A model generated the notes under the pieces. The model did not search any database. It worked only from the letters and a program-made list of their open reading frames with translations, and was not told the origin of the DNA. Position numbers and translations under genes: made by a program. A stretch of 64,000 nt of DNA from positions 186,001 to 250,000 of the forward strand of contig NZ_JBCDNA010000002.1 in assembly GCF_038433205.1 (NCBI RefSeq). The letters are read 5' to 3'. Origin of the DNA: Lutimonas vermicola. Its GTDB lineage: Bacteria; Bacteroidota; Bacteroidia; Flavobacteriales; Flavobacteriaceae. Of the stretch, positions 8,832 to 17,729 are shown piece after piece. Every line of letters starts with the position of its first letter. Positions within the stretch are counted from its first letter, which is position 1.

Positions 8832-9953
8832 ATGATAAAAATCCTCGAGATTTCGACAAAAAAAGAACTTAAGCAGTTTGTAAAGTTTCCCTTCACTTTA
8901 TACAAGGGAAATAAATATTGGGTACCACCTATTATTAGCGAAGAAGTCGAAAGTTTTGACAAACTTAAAAATCCAGTATTCGAACATGCGGATGCCAGGT
9001 TCTTCCTTGCCTACAGGAATGGTATGATTGTCGGCCGGGTGGCTGCCATTATTAACAAGGTTGAAATCGATGTTCAAAAAGTTAGAAGAATGCGATTTGG
9101 CTGGATTGATTTTATTGATGACCTGAACGTTAGCAGGGCTTTGCTGGATAAGGTTATTGAAATTGGCAGGATGCATCAACTGGAGTTTATTGAAGGGCCA
9201 CTTGGCTTTTCAAATCTTGACAAAGTTGGTGTACTAACAGAAGGATTTGATTCGATAAGTACGATGATTACCTGGTACAATCATCCCTATTATGCTGAAC
9301 ATTTTAAAAGCCTGGGACTAAAACCTGCTCAGAAATTTATAGAATCCAACTTTCATATAAAAAATGTAGATATTGAAAAGTATAAGAGATATGCCAGCCT
9401 AATCAAAGACCGTTACAATCTTAAGGCCATTAATTTCAAGACAACTCAAGAAGTGATGCCATATGCTGAAGACATGTTTGACCTTTTTAATACTTCCTAT
9501 GCCAAATTATCTTCCTTTGTTCCTGTTAGTGACCAACAAATTGCCTATCTCAAAAAGAAATTTATCAATTTTGTCAATCCTGAATACATCAAATTTATTA
9601 TAGACAAAGACGATAGACTCATTACATTTTCGATCACTATGCCGTCTTATGCTGAAGCCCTGCAGAAAGCAAATGGTAAATTGTTTCCCACGGGATTCAT
9701 GCATTTGCTCAAAGCCAAAAAATCTTCTAAGGCTTCAGTGTTTTTTCTGATTGGCATTCTTCCTGAGTACCAGAGAAAGGGTGTAACCGCCATTATTTTT
9801 GATGAGTTTTTCAAAACATTTAAAGAAAAAGGAGTAGAAAAAATGATCATAACGCCTGAATTGGAAGAAAACAAAGACATTCAACTTATCTGGAAGAATT
9901 TTAAACCTCAAGTACATAAAAGAAGGTGCACTATGAGAAAAGATATCAATTGA
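8832..9953 (+). CDS. GNAT-fold N-acetyltransferase-like protein
   Basis: A 373-residue cytoplasmic protein. The C-terminal half carries the acetyl-CoA-binding pattern of GNAT enzymes, VFFLIGILPEYQRKGVTAIIFDEFF (V/I-x-P-x-x-Q/R-x-K-G), while the N-terminal half (FPFTLYKGNKYWVPPII...) looks like a conserved leading segment seen in large flavobacterial relatives. Substrate is unknown. The start ATG follows the previous gene by 21 bases and has its own promoter box. Family annotations for relatives are mostly generic, so the specific activity should be treated as open. Confidence 0.65.
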   Translation: MIKILEISTKKELKQFVKFPFTLYKGNKYWVPPIISEEVESFDKLKNPVFEHADARFFLAYRNGMIVGRVAAIINKVEIDVQKVRRMRFGWIDFIDDLNVSRALLDKVIEIGRMHQLEFIEGPLGFSNLDKVGVLTEGFDSISTMITWYNHPYYAEHFKSLGLKPAQKFIESNFHIKNVDIEKYKRYASLIKDRYNLKAINFKTTQEVMPYAEDMFDLFNTSYAKLSSFVPVSDQQIAYLKKKFINFVNPEYIKFIIDKDDRLITFSITMPSYAEALQKANGKLFPTGFMHLLKAKKSSKASVFFLIGILPEYQRKGVTAIIFDEFFKTFKEKGVEKMIITPELEENKDIQLIWKNFKPQVHKRRCTMRKDIN

Positions 9954-10018
9954 TATGGATCTTTGAATGAAATATACTGATGAGAATAAGTTATATTTAA
10001 CCTGCTACACAAACAATC

Positions 10019-10732
10019 ATGCAACTTTTTTACAATCCTGACATCACCGAGAAATTAGAAACAGTTGCCTTTAATAAGGAAGAAAGCAGGCATATTGTGA
10101 GGGTTTTAAGAAAAACCAGCGGTGACGAGTTATCCATTACTGACGGTAAAGGAAAATTGTTCCAGGCAAAAATTGTTCAGGCCATGGATAAAAAATGTAT
10201 TGCTCAAATCAGTACCTGGGAGCACAAACCCAAAACCTGGAATTATCATTTACACATTGCCATTGCACCCACAAAAATGAATGATCGTTTTGAATGGTTT
10301 CTTGAAAAAGCGACAGAAATAGGGGTAGATGAAATCACCCCGATTTTTTGCGACCATTCTGAAAGAAGGCAAATCAAAACAGAGCGCATGGAAAAAGTGA
10401 TACTTTCGGCCATGAAACAGTCCTTGAAATTTAACCTTCCCGTGTTGAACAAGCCCGTTAATTTTAAAGAATTCCTGAGTACAAGCCATTGGGATCTCGG
10501 CCTTATAGCTCATTGTGAAGATGGCGCAAAGAATCATTTAAAATCATTCTTCCCCTTTCATCAAAAAATCATGATTCTTATTGGTCCAGAAGGTGATTTT
10601 TCGGTCGGCGAAATCCGGCTGGCACTCGAGATGGGTATAAAGCCGGTAACTTTAGGCGAGAGCAGATTACGATCTGAAACAGCAGGTATTGTGGCCTGCA
10701 ACGCAGTGGCACTTCTCAATGAAATTTTATAA
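10019..10732 (+). CDS. rsmE: 16S rRNA (uracil-1498-N3)-methyltransferase
   Basis: RsmE methylates N3 of U1498 in 16S rRNA using SAM. The 237-residue length matches the family. The N-terminal PUA-like part includes ESRHIVRVLRKTSGDEL (residues 22-38); the SPOUT domain carries KATEIGVDEITP (97-108), IGPEGDFS (188-195) and LGESRLRSETA (212-222), which form the knot and SAM site. It is followed 10 bases later by the DUF4159 gene, a pairing I recall from other flavobacteria. A near-match to the -7 box (TATATTTA) is about 20 bases upstream. Confidence 0.95.
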   Translation: MQLFYNPDITEKLETVAFNKEESRHIVRVLRKTSGDELSITDGKGKLFQAKIVQAMDKKCIAQISTWEHKPKTWNYHLHIAIAPTKMNDRFEWFLEKATEIGVDEITPIFCDHSERRQIKTERMEKVILSAMKQSLKFNLPVLNKPVNFKEFLSTSHWDLGLIAHCEDGAKNHLKSFFPFHQKIMILIGPEGDFSVGEIRLALEMGIKPVTLGESRLRSETAGIVACNAVALLNEIL

Positions 10733-10742
10733 CTTGACACGC

Positions 10743-11417
10743 ATGAAAGTTAAACATAGTACATCATATTTATTAGCTGTACCTCTTTTTATGGCCTTTA
10801 TATGTTTAATCTCAGGCCAACAGATTAGAGCTCAGGAAGTTGCTATCCTAAAATATGAAGGCGGGGGAGACTGGTATGCGAACCCGACTGCGGTTCCAAA
10901 CCTGATCCGTTTTTGCAATTCGAATATCAATACAAAACTCAGTGAAAAGCCAAAAAATATTGAGCCTCAAAGTCAGGAACTCTTCAATTTTCCCATTGTG
11001 TTTTTAACAGGTCATGGGAACATCTTCTTTAGTGAAGAAGCTGCCAAGAATTTAAGAAATTATCTTGTTTCAGGTGGTTTTATTCACATTTCCGATAATT
11101 ATGGATTAAACGATTATATACGGAAAGAAATGAAAAAAGTATTTCCCGAACTTGAATTCGAAGAAATTCCGTTCGATCATGAAATATACCATCAAAACTA
11201 TAATTTTAGTACCTTACCAAAAATTCATGAACACGAAGGAAAGCCTGCCCAGGGTTTTGGCCTCATTTATGAAGGCCGATTGATCTGTTTTTATGATTAT
11301 GAGAGTGATTTGAGTGATGGATGGGAAGACGAAATAGTACATAACAATCCTTCGGAGGTTCGATCCAAGGCGTTGCAAATGGGAGCAAATATCATGGCCT
11401 ACGCCTTTAAAAATTAA
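10743..11417 (+). CDS. DUF4159 secreted protein
   Basis: A 224-residue exported protein with a signal peptide (MKVKHS... to IRAQ) and a conserved body: VAILKYEGGGDWYANPTAVPNL, FLTGHGNIFFSEEAAKNLRNYL, GGFIHISDNYGLNDYIRKEMKKVFPELEFEEIPFDHEIY. This matches the DUF4159 family as I know it, with a Rossmann-like fold seemingly related to glutamine amidotransferase-like domains. Function is unknown. The ORF extends upstream to 10689, but that overlaps rsmE; the ATG at 10743 gives the signal peptide and correct spacing. Confidence 0.8.
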   Translation: MKVKHSTSYLLAVPLFMAFICLISGQQIRAQEVAILKYEGGGDWYANPTAVPNLIRFCNSNINTKLSEKPKNIEPQSQELFNFPIVFLTGHGNIFFSEEAAKNLRNYLVSGGFIHISDNYGLNDYIRKEMKKVFPELEFEEIPFDHEIYHQNYNFSTLPKIHEHEGKPAQGFGLIYEGRLICFYDYESDLSDGWEDEIVHNNPSEVRSKALQMGANIMAYAFKN

Positions 11418-11433
11418 GCATCAAATAACCCCT

Positions 11434-12345
11434 ATGATCGATTCTATTGACAGTATACAGATCAATTTTAATTCAGATAACCTTTGGTTGGTAAACCTTA
11501 CCTTGTCATTGGTCATGTTTGGAGTGGCTCTTGATATCAAAATGTCGGATTTTACAAATTTACTCAAATCACCCAAATCTGTAATTGTCGGGATTATTTC
11601 ACAATTTATCCTGATACCACTGGTTACTTTTTTGATGATTATCATCATTGAGCCCTATCCAAGTGTAGCCCTGGGAATGATTATGGTGGCGGCTTGCCCG
11701 GGAGGGAATATTTCAAATTTCATGACCAAACTCGCTGGAGGAAATACAGCTTTGTCGGTGAGCCTGACTGCCTTTGCTTCTTTAGCAGCTCTTGTGATGA
11801 CTCCGCTCAATTTCGCTATCTGGGGTAGTCTTTACCCCCCGACCTCCGAAATTCTAAAAAATGTGGAAGTAGCTCCTTTAGAGGTAGCGAGATTCGTTCT
11901 GTTGATCCTGGGTATTCCATTAATCCTTGGTATGATGATCAATAACTATCATCCCGTATTTGCCTTTAAAACCTCAAGGTTTCTGAAACCGGTTTCAATA
12001 TTGATCTTTCTGTCTTTTATCGGAGTTGCTTTTTATAATAACCTTGATGTTTTTTTGACACATATCCATTATGTTTTCGCCATAGTGATCGCCCATAACT
12101 CCTTACTTCTGCTGGTAGGTTTCTTCTTTGCAAAACTCAATAAACTCTCTTATCTCGATCAAAAGACCCTCAGTATTGAGACTGGAATTCAGAATTCGGG
12201 ACTGGGCCTGCTATTGGTTTTTAGTTTTTTTGACGGCCTTGGCGGAATGGCTTTACTGGTAGCTTTCTGGGCCATATGGGATATTTTATCCGGCTTGCTT
12301 ATTGCTTATTTTTGGTCTGAAAAAACGAAACCTGTTAAGGCATGA
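11434..12345 (+). CDS. Bile acid:sodium symporter family (BASS) transporter
   Basis: A 303-residue inner-membrane protein with about nine to ten hydrophobic helices. The family marks CPGGNISNFMTKLAGGNTALSVSL (around residues 89-112) and ETGIQNSGLGLLLV (around 249-262), the two unwound crossing helices of BASS transporters, are present. These carriers use Na+ to import organic anions or pantoate-like solutes; the substrate is not apparent. The stop overlaps the next start by 4 bases (ATGA), so it is coupled to the acyltransferase gene. Confidence 0.85.
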   Translation: MIDSIDSIQINFNSDNLWLVNLTLSLVMFGVALDIKMSDFTNLLKSPKSVIVGIISQFILIPLVTFLMIIIIEPYPSVALGMIMVAACPGGNISNFMTKLAGGNTALSVSLTAFASLAALVMTPLNFAIWGSLYPPTSEILKNVEVAPLEVARFVLLILGIPLILGMMINNYHPVFAFKTSRFLKPVSILIFLSFIGVAFYNNLDVFLTHIHYVFAIVIAHNSLLLLVGFFFAKLNKLSYLDQKTLSIETGIQNSGLGLLLVFSFFDGLGGMALLVAFWAIWDILSGLLIAYFWSEKTKPVKA

Positions 12346-13367
12346 AAAAGATTTGGTACCTTTTTGTGAAATCTTATATGAGACTGGGTTTCTCTTTTTA
12401 TTTCAAGAAAATACTGATCTCAGGAACAGAGAATATCCCTAAAGACAAGGCAATTCTTTTTGTAGCCAATCATCAGAATGCCCTTATAGATCCGCTTTTG
12501 ATCGGTGCAGTTACCCCGAGAGAATTAAATTTTTTAACCAGAGCCGATGTCTTTAATAAACCTGTGATCAGAGCATTGTTATCTACGGTTAATATGCTTC
12601 CGATTTACAGGATCAAGGACGGAATGAACAGCCTTTCCAAAAATGAAGAAGTATTTCAGAAATGCTATAAGATCCTTGATAAAAATGGAACCGTATTGAT
12701 CTTTCCGGAAGGCAACCACAATATCAAAAGACGATTAAGGGTTTTGAGCAAAGGCTTTACCAGAATCATCTTTGGAGCACTCCATAACAAGCCTGATCTT
12801 GAGATCGTCGTCGTACCAATAGGCATTAATTATTCGAATGCCAAGAAATACGCCAGCAGCGTTCATCTTGTTTACGGACAGCCCATACCTGTAAATGATC
12901 ATCACAGGGAGTCGGTATTAAACGGCGCCTCTTCTGATTTAAAAAATGATGTAAGCGAAGCCTTGAAAAAACTCATTACTCATATAGAAAATTTGGAACA
13001 CCACGACAAAATAGCGGCTTCTTTCAAGGAAGAAGAATTTCTTAATCCCGATAATGTCAATGAAAAACTTCTTGATTTGGACCATGAAAACATGCCACAT
13101 AAGGAAGATGACAACCAGTTTCATTTTTTGCGCCCATTTGTAAAGGTCAATAGTTTTATTCCGATTTTAGTATGGAAATACTTGTACCCGAAAATTGTTG
13201 AAGAAGAGTTTATCGCTACGCATCGTTTTACAATTGGGATTACCCTGGTGCCCATCTGTTATCTTATTCAAGCTGGTATTATTGCATCTTTCACGACAGG
13301 CCTTACAGGTTTGATCTATCTGGGAACCAGCTTACTGATCGTATACCTGTTTGTAAAATCAAGTTAG
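12342..13367 (+). CDS. 1-acyl-glycerol-3-phosphate acyltransferase-like (PlsC superfamily)
   Basis: A 341-residue membrane-associated acyltransferase. The catalytic motif is NHQNALID (His44 and Asp50), so the spacing is H-x5-D rather than the usual H-x4-D of bacterial PlsC. The FPEG motif is at 121-124 and the following region (VVVPIGINYSNAKK) completes the LPLAT fold. Two C-terminal helices (about residues 290-340) anchor it. It probably acylates a glycerolipid or lyso-phospholipid. The closest resemblance I can recall is the Sct1/Gpt2-like LPLAT branch, which also has the wider spacing. It ends four bases before the stop of the convergent GH3 gene. Confidence 0.75.
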   Translation: MKKIWYLFVKSYMRLGFSFYFKKILISGTENIPKDKAILFVANHQNALIDPLLIGAVTPRELNFLTRADVFNKPVIRALLSTVNMLPIYRIKDGMNSLSKNEEVFQKCYKILDKNGTVLIFPEGNHNIKRRLRVLSKGFTRIIFGALHNKPDLEIVVVPIGINYSNAKKYASSVHLVYGQPIPVNDHHRESVLNGASSDLKNDVSEALKKLITHIENLEHHDKIAASFKEEEFLNPDNVNEKLLDLDHENMPHKEDDNQFHFLRPFVKVNSFIPILVWKYLYPKIVEEEFIATHRFTIGITLVPICYLIQAGIIASFTTGLTGLIYLGTSLLIVYLFVKSS

Positions 13368-13371
13368 GCCT

Positions 13372-16281
13372 TTATTCGTTGATAATCGCTTCCTGAATAA
13401 GCATTTGAACAACAGTTCTGATATCAGCCTCACCCAGCTTATTGTTTTCACGGGTTGGATACACCCTGTTTGATAAAAACACATAAACAATTTCTGTTTC
13501 AGGATCTGCAAAAGTATAGGTGCCTGTATATCCGCTATGGCCGAAGCTCTTAAAGGAGATACAACCGCAGGTTGCCATTGATTCATCCAGCTGAGGCTTG
13601 TCAAATGCCAGTCCCCTTCTCACCCCCTTGTCTTCAAAATATCGGCGGTTGAATTTATCAAAAGATTCAGGTTTAAAATAACTTTCACCACCGTAATATC
13701 CCTTCTGCAGGAACATCTGCATCATTTTTGCCACGTCATTCGACGTTCCGAACAAACCGGCATTTCCACTCACCCCGCCCATCATGGCTGCACCTTCATC
13801 ATGAACATTTCCATGTAAGAGCTGGTGTCGAAAAAATTCATCCTTTTCTGTTGGAACTATTCTTGATTTTGGAAACTTATTCAATGGGTTGTAAACTAAT
13901 GTAACGGCCCCCAGGGGGCCATAAAAATATTTATGGTTGAGAACATCCATTGATTCCTTGTAGGTTTTCTCTATATAATCCTTAAACAGATAAAAAGGCA
14001 AACCGCTGTATTTGTATTCCAGCACGTCTCTTTGGGGTGCATCTGCGATCAATTGAAAGATAGTGTCTCGATAATCAGTTCTCAGATAAAGGTTTTCGGC
14101 AACCTTAATACTGTATTTACCTGAATTCGTGGTACTGAAATACTTCTTCATAGGTGTGTTCTCCTCGCCCTCAACCATGGTTTCATAATAGGGGATATAA
14201 GGCATTAGTTTGGCAAAATGAGAAAGGGCTTCTCTTACTGTTACCGTGTCCTTATTACTGTCTTTTAACACGGGCATGAGTTCCCCGAGAGGGGCGTCCA
14301 AGTCAAATTTTCCTTCTTCTTCGGCTTTGATGATCATAGGAAGGCCTCCGAGAATCTTTGTCACAGAAGCCAGGTCATAAATGCTGTTATTGTCTACCTT
14401 TTTTTTTTTATCGTAGGTATGGAACCCATAAGCCTTTCTGTAGACAATTTTGCCGTGTCGAGCCACCAGTACCTGCATGCCGGGAGCCATCATTGAATCG
14501 ATCACCACCTCAGCCACTGAATCAATCCTTTGAAGCCTGTTTCTGTCCAAACCCACATCCTCCGGAATTGAATAGCCCATTCTATTGAGGCCGGCGAGCT
14601 GAAGTCCAAAACCTACTTTGAAATCATCTTTGATATTCACCGGTAAAACGCCTTTGAAGTCGAGAGCTCCAAAAATCATTTGAGCTGATATATCCTGGGC
14701 GAGACCGGTATTCTGATAGGATACAATAATACCATCTATATTTTCATAAGATTTGATCTTTAGCAAACTATAAGGGCTCGCAAATACATCGAGGATTACC
14801 TTGTGATTTTTTGCTATTTCCTGAAGGATCAATAATTCATCATCATCGATCTTGTAATTCGCATAGGCGCCCAGGCTTGTGTGAAAACTAATGATTACGG
14901 TTGTATAGCCCTTTAGTTTATTTAAAATTTCAGCCGCACTTTTACCCGAAATCACATCAACTTTTGCATAATCTTTAAGGCGATTTACAAAGGGGCTGTT
15001 ATTGTGTTTTCCCAATTTCACATAAGCCAGCTTATTCTCCCCTAAGTTTTTAACAGGCAATACGTCATTTTTATTCTGGATCACCGTAACCGAATTCTCA
15101 ACAAGTCTGCGGTTCAAAAGATCATCTTCTACAGTATGGAGGTCACTCATCAGGTTTTCCACTTTCAATGGCTCATAATTATGCAATCCGACCCAATATT
15201 TCGTTTTGAGAATCTTTCTAACAGATTCGTTTAACCTATCCTCAGAGAGGGTTCCCTTGGCATAGGCCTTTTTCATTAACTGAATTGATTTGACAACGTT
15301 GAGCGGTACATCAAGAAGATCGTTTCCTGCGAGAATAGCTTGTAAATTGATTTCTTCAGAGGAAGCAAAATCAGCGGATCCCTTCATGTTTAACGCATCG
15401 GTAACAATCAATCCCTTGAAACCCATTTTCTCCTTGAGCAATTTTGTAACGATATTATAAGATAAAGAGGATGGCAGATTCACATTGGGTTCCAAAGCCG
15501 GAACACTGAGGTGACCGATCATAGCCGATCCTATTCCCTGTTCTATAATCTTGGTGTACGGGTATAATTCGATTGAATTTAATCGTGTTGTATCATGGAG
15601 CACTGATGGAAGTGTTTTATGAGAATCCTGAGCCGTATCTCCGTGGCCGGGGAAGTGTTTGGCACAAGCCATTATTTGTTCACTTTGGATTCCCTTGGTA
15701 AAGGCGATGGCCTTTCTCGTAACATTGTCCTTGTCCTCGCCATAGGAGCGATTGCCAATAACCGGGTTTAAAGGGTTGGTATTCACATCGACTACCGGGG
15801 CAAAATTGATATGCACACCCTCTCTTTTCATGTGCTTACCCATTTGTTTGCCCATCTCATAGAGCAACTTATCGTTACGAATTGCTCCCAGTGCCATGTT
15901 ATAGGGAAATGCAACCGTATTTTGAAGCCGCATTCTCAATCCCCATTCTCCGTCTATTCCAATCAGTAGGGGAATTCTGGATAAACTTTGATATCTGTTG
16001 GTCAGTTCCACCTGTTTCACCGCCTGGTCCTGAAAAAATATTAAGGCTCCGATATGATGCTTTTCTATCAGGTCGCTGATAAATTTTTCGTGTGCCTCAT
16101 CCTTATTCGAATAGGCAGCGACCATAAATAACTGACCTATTTTCTCCTCAACATTCATGGTCGCCATAATACTGTCAACCCATTTGTTTTGAGCTATACT
16201 GTCTTTTGTTTGTAAAGGGTCTTTTTGGGCTCTGGCCTGAAAGGCCATAAGCAGGACTATCAGTACTGCGATCTTCTTCAT
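13372..16281 (-). CDS. NagZ-type glycoside hydrolase family 3 fused to a serine hydrolase
   Basis: A 969-residue exported enzyme. Signal peptide MKKIAVLIVLLMAFQARAQ. The N-terminal GH3 domain has KHFPGHGD (208-215) and the Asp219-x-His221 dyad typical of NagZ beta-N-acetylglucosaminidases, and nucleophile Asp295 in LIVTDALNMKG. A middle region is followed by a serine hydrolase (beta-lactamase/esterase-like) domain from about 585 with SxxK at Ser640-Lys643 (ASVTK) and an HSG-type motif near GHSGYTGTYTF. The second motif reads YSG rather than the usual YxN. The domains suggest cell-wall amino sugar or peptide hydrolysis outside the cytoplasm. The upstream extension of the ORF to 16365 lacks signal-peptide character, so I start at the ATG at 16279-16281. 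Confidence 0.85.
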   Translation of the reverse strand: MKKIAVLIVLLMAFQARAQKDPLQTKDSIAQNKWVDSIMATMNVEEKIGQLFMVAAYSNKDEAHEKFISDLIEKHHIGALIFFQDQAVKQVELTNRYQSLSRIPLLIGIDGEWGLRMRLQNTVAFPYNMALGAIRNDKLLYEMGKQMGKHMKREGVHINFAPVVDVNTNPLNPVIGNRSYGEDKDNVTRKAIAFTKGIQSEQIMACAKHFPGHGDTAQDSHKTLPSVLHDTTRLNSIELYPYTKIIEQGIGSAMIGHLSVPALEPNVNLPSSLSYNIVTKLLKEKMGFKGLIVTDALNMKGSADFASSEEINLQAILAGNDLLDVPLNVVKSIQLMKKAYAKGTLSEDRLNESVRKILKTKYWVGLHNYEPLKVENLMSDLHTVEDDLLNRRLVENSVTVIQNKNDVLPVKNLGENKLAYVKLGKHNNSPFVNRLKDYAKVDVISGKSAAEILNKLKGYTTVIISFHTSLGAYANYKIDDDELLILQEIAKNHKVILDVFASPYSLLKIKSYENIDGIIVSYQNTGLAQDISAQMIFGALDFKGVLPVNIKDDFKVGFGLQLAGLNRMGYSIPEDVGLDRNRLQRIDSVAEVVIDSMMAPGMQVLVARHGKIVYRKAYGFHTYDKKKKVDNNSIYDLASVTKILGGLPMIIKAEEEGKFDLDAPLGELMPVLKDSNKDTVTVREALSHFAKLMPYIPYYETMVEGEENTPMKKYFSTTNSGKYSIKVAENLYLRTDYRDTIFQLIADAPQRDVLEYKYSGLPFYLFKDYIEKTYKESMDVLNHKYFYGPLGAVTLVYNPLNKFPKSRIVPTEKDEFFRHQLLHGNVHDEGAAMMGGVSGNAGLFGTSNDVAKMMQMFLQKGYYGGESYFKPESFDKFNRRYFEDKGVRRGLAFDKPQLDESMATCGCISFKSFGHSGYTGTYTFADPETEIVYVFLSNRVYPTRENNKLGEADIRTVVQMLIQEAIINE

Positions 16282-16347
16282 AAAAGTGAATTTAAGGTAA
16301 TAAAACAAATGGTTCAAGGGAATCTGTTGTTCTGTGCTCGTCTGCAG

Positions 16348-16365
16348 ATGAGGTAACCACCTCAT
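16348..16365. promoter_or_regulatory. 7-4-7 dyad in the gap before the NagZ-fusion gene
   Basis: ATGAGGT-AACC-ACCTCAT lies between the stop of the small conserved gene and the NagZ fusion start. On the minus strand it follows the stop codon at 16384 by about 18 bases but has no T-run after it, so it is a poor intrinsic terminator. It could be an operator or mRNA-stabilising hairpin. Confidence 0.3.
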
Positions 16366-16383
16366 ACGGTAAAATTAAAAAAA

Positions 16384-16869
16384 TCAGTTAAAATACCGGC
16401 TGTGCCAGCTCTTATTGGCCGGAACTTCCCACATCTCCTTTAGATCCGCCTTGTTTTGCACCAAATTGTTGAAGACCAAAGTATCAGGATGTATTTTTTT
16501 CTCTTTTACGTAGTTCTGGAATTCAGCCAGAGAAACTACATTGATATGGTCTCCATGCTTAAATGCTGTATTTAACTTATTCAAAAGTTCAAGCTCAAAT
16601 TCCTTTTCAAAATGCTTAAATACATGGGTTGAAGCATCAATGGAACAGCCCGAAACCTGATTAAAGGATTCATCGACAGCCAATATGATAAAATGATTGT
16701 ACTTAATATCGAAAGATCCCTTGAGGTCATCCCCGTGCCTTGTCCATTCATTGATAAAATTTTTCATCGTGACCGATATAGTTTTCATCTCATCAGCACT
16801 GAATTCTCTATTAGACTGATAAACCCAAACTCTTGAATTATCCTTCAAAGTATCAAAATCTACGTACAT
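16384..16869 (-). CDS. Conserved small protein of unknown function
   Basis: A 161-residue soluble protein (MYVDFDTLKDNSRVWVYQSNREFSADEM...). Relatives in flavobacteria are, as far as I recall, often labelled ABC transporter ATPase, but no Walker A, signature or Walker B motif is present. The pattern NHFIILAVDESFNQVSGCSIDASTHVFKHFEKEF is its best-conserved-looking block. No signal peptide or membrane helix. It lies 3 bases downstream of the exonuclease gene, so the two are probably co-transcribed. Function unknown. Confidence 0.7.
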   Translation of the reverse strand: MYVDFDTLKDNSRVWVYQSNREFSADEMKTISVTMKNFINEWTRHGDDLKGSFDIKYNHFIILAVDESFNQVSGCSIDASTHVFKHFEKEFELELLNKLNTAFKHGDHINVVSLAEFQNYVKEKKIHPDTLVFNNLVQNKADLKEMWEVPANKSWHSRYFN

Positions 16870-16872
16870 ATT

Positions 16873-17691
16873 TTATATCTTATTATTAAATTTATTTTGC
16901 AGGTCTTCCAGCGTGCTGATCTGTTTTTTGGCCGACATATTCTCTTTGACATTTGTCAGTATTTTTTTCGTGTAAAGAGGAAAGTCAGCATTCTGTATCC
17001 AGTTGTAATATCCCGGATTTTCTCTAAAAACATCTCTTACCTTCCTGCCTTTGTATTTACCAAATGAAAAGATTTCCTCGTCTTCAGCATCCATTAAAAT
17101 AAAGCCGGCAAAATCGGCCCGTTTCTGATGTGAAGAATAGTCACTTAAAAACGAAACGTCGTTTTGAAGATCCTCATATTTCTCTATCTGTGCCTCCAGA
17201 ATTTCAAAAGTCGCTATGGTATCAGCTTCTGCAGAGTGTGCATTTTCAAGGTTCTTTCCACAGTAGAACTCGTAACCTGCACTAAGGTTTCGCTGTTCCT
17301 TTTTATGAAAAATAACCTGGACATCAATGGCTTTCCTGTTTTCCATGTCAAAATTTACCTTGGAACGAAGCATTTCTTCAGCGAGTAAGGGAATATCAAA
17401 ACGGTTTGAATTGAATCCGGCAAGATCACAACCTTCTATCATTGTACTCACCTTGTGGGCCAGTTCTGAAAACTTGGGTTCCATCACAACCTTTTCATTC
17501 GTTATGCCGTGAATGTCTGACGCTTCTTTCGGAATTTCAATTTCGGGATTCACCAGCCTTGTCCATGTTTCTTTATTTCCATTGGGGTAGACCTTAAGAA
17601 CAGAGATTTCTACGATTCTATCTGTTGCTATTTGAATTCCGGTAGTTTCCAGATCAAAGAAAACGATCGGTCTTTCAAGTTTAATATTCAT
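16873..17691 (-). CDS. DnaQ-like 3'-5' exonuclease with a C-terminal DUF3820-like domain
   Basis: A 272-residue DEDDh exonuclease. The catalytic set is Asp13 and Glu15 (FFDLETTG), Asp99 (NSNRFD), His152 and Asp157 (HSAEADT). Such enzymes remove 3' nucleotides from DNA or RNA. The C-terminal block FSFGKYKGRKVRDVFRENPGYYNWIQNADFP (about 206-238) resembles the DUF3820 domain, which often accompanies stand-alone exonucleases in Bacteroidetes. Start ATG is at 17689-17691, and a small conserved gene follows 3 bases downstream. The specific substrate is not known. Confidence 0.88.
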   Translation of the reverse strand: MNIKLERPIVFFDLETTGIQIATDRIVEISVLKVYPNGNKETWTRLVNPEIEIPKEASDIHGITNEKVVMEPKFSELAHKVSTMIEGCDLAGFNSNRFDIPLLAEEMLRSKVNFDMENRKAIDVQVIFHKKEQRNLSAGYEFYCGKNLENAHSAEADTIATFEILEAQIEKYEDLQNDVSFLSDYSSHQKRADFAGFILMDAEDEEIFSFGKYKGRKVRDVFRENPGYYNWIQNADFPLYTKKILTNVKENMSAKKQISTLEDLQNKFNNKI

Positions 17692-17729
17692 CTTAGTGAA
17701 ATGAAATTTATATTCGTTTTATAATTTTC

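Noticed and set aside
13908..13922. GC palindrome GGCCCCC-A-GGGGGCC
   Set aside because: It lies inside the coding sequence of the NagZ fusion (YGPLGAV) and is explained by codon choice.
16384..16869. Annotation of the 161-residue protein as an ABC transporter ATPase
   Set aside because: No Walker A, signature or Walker B motif; I treat that database-style name as an error.
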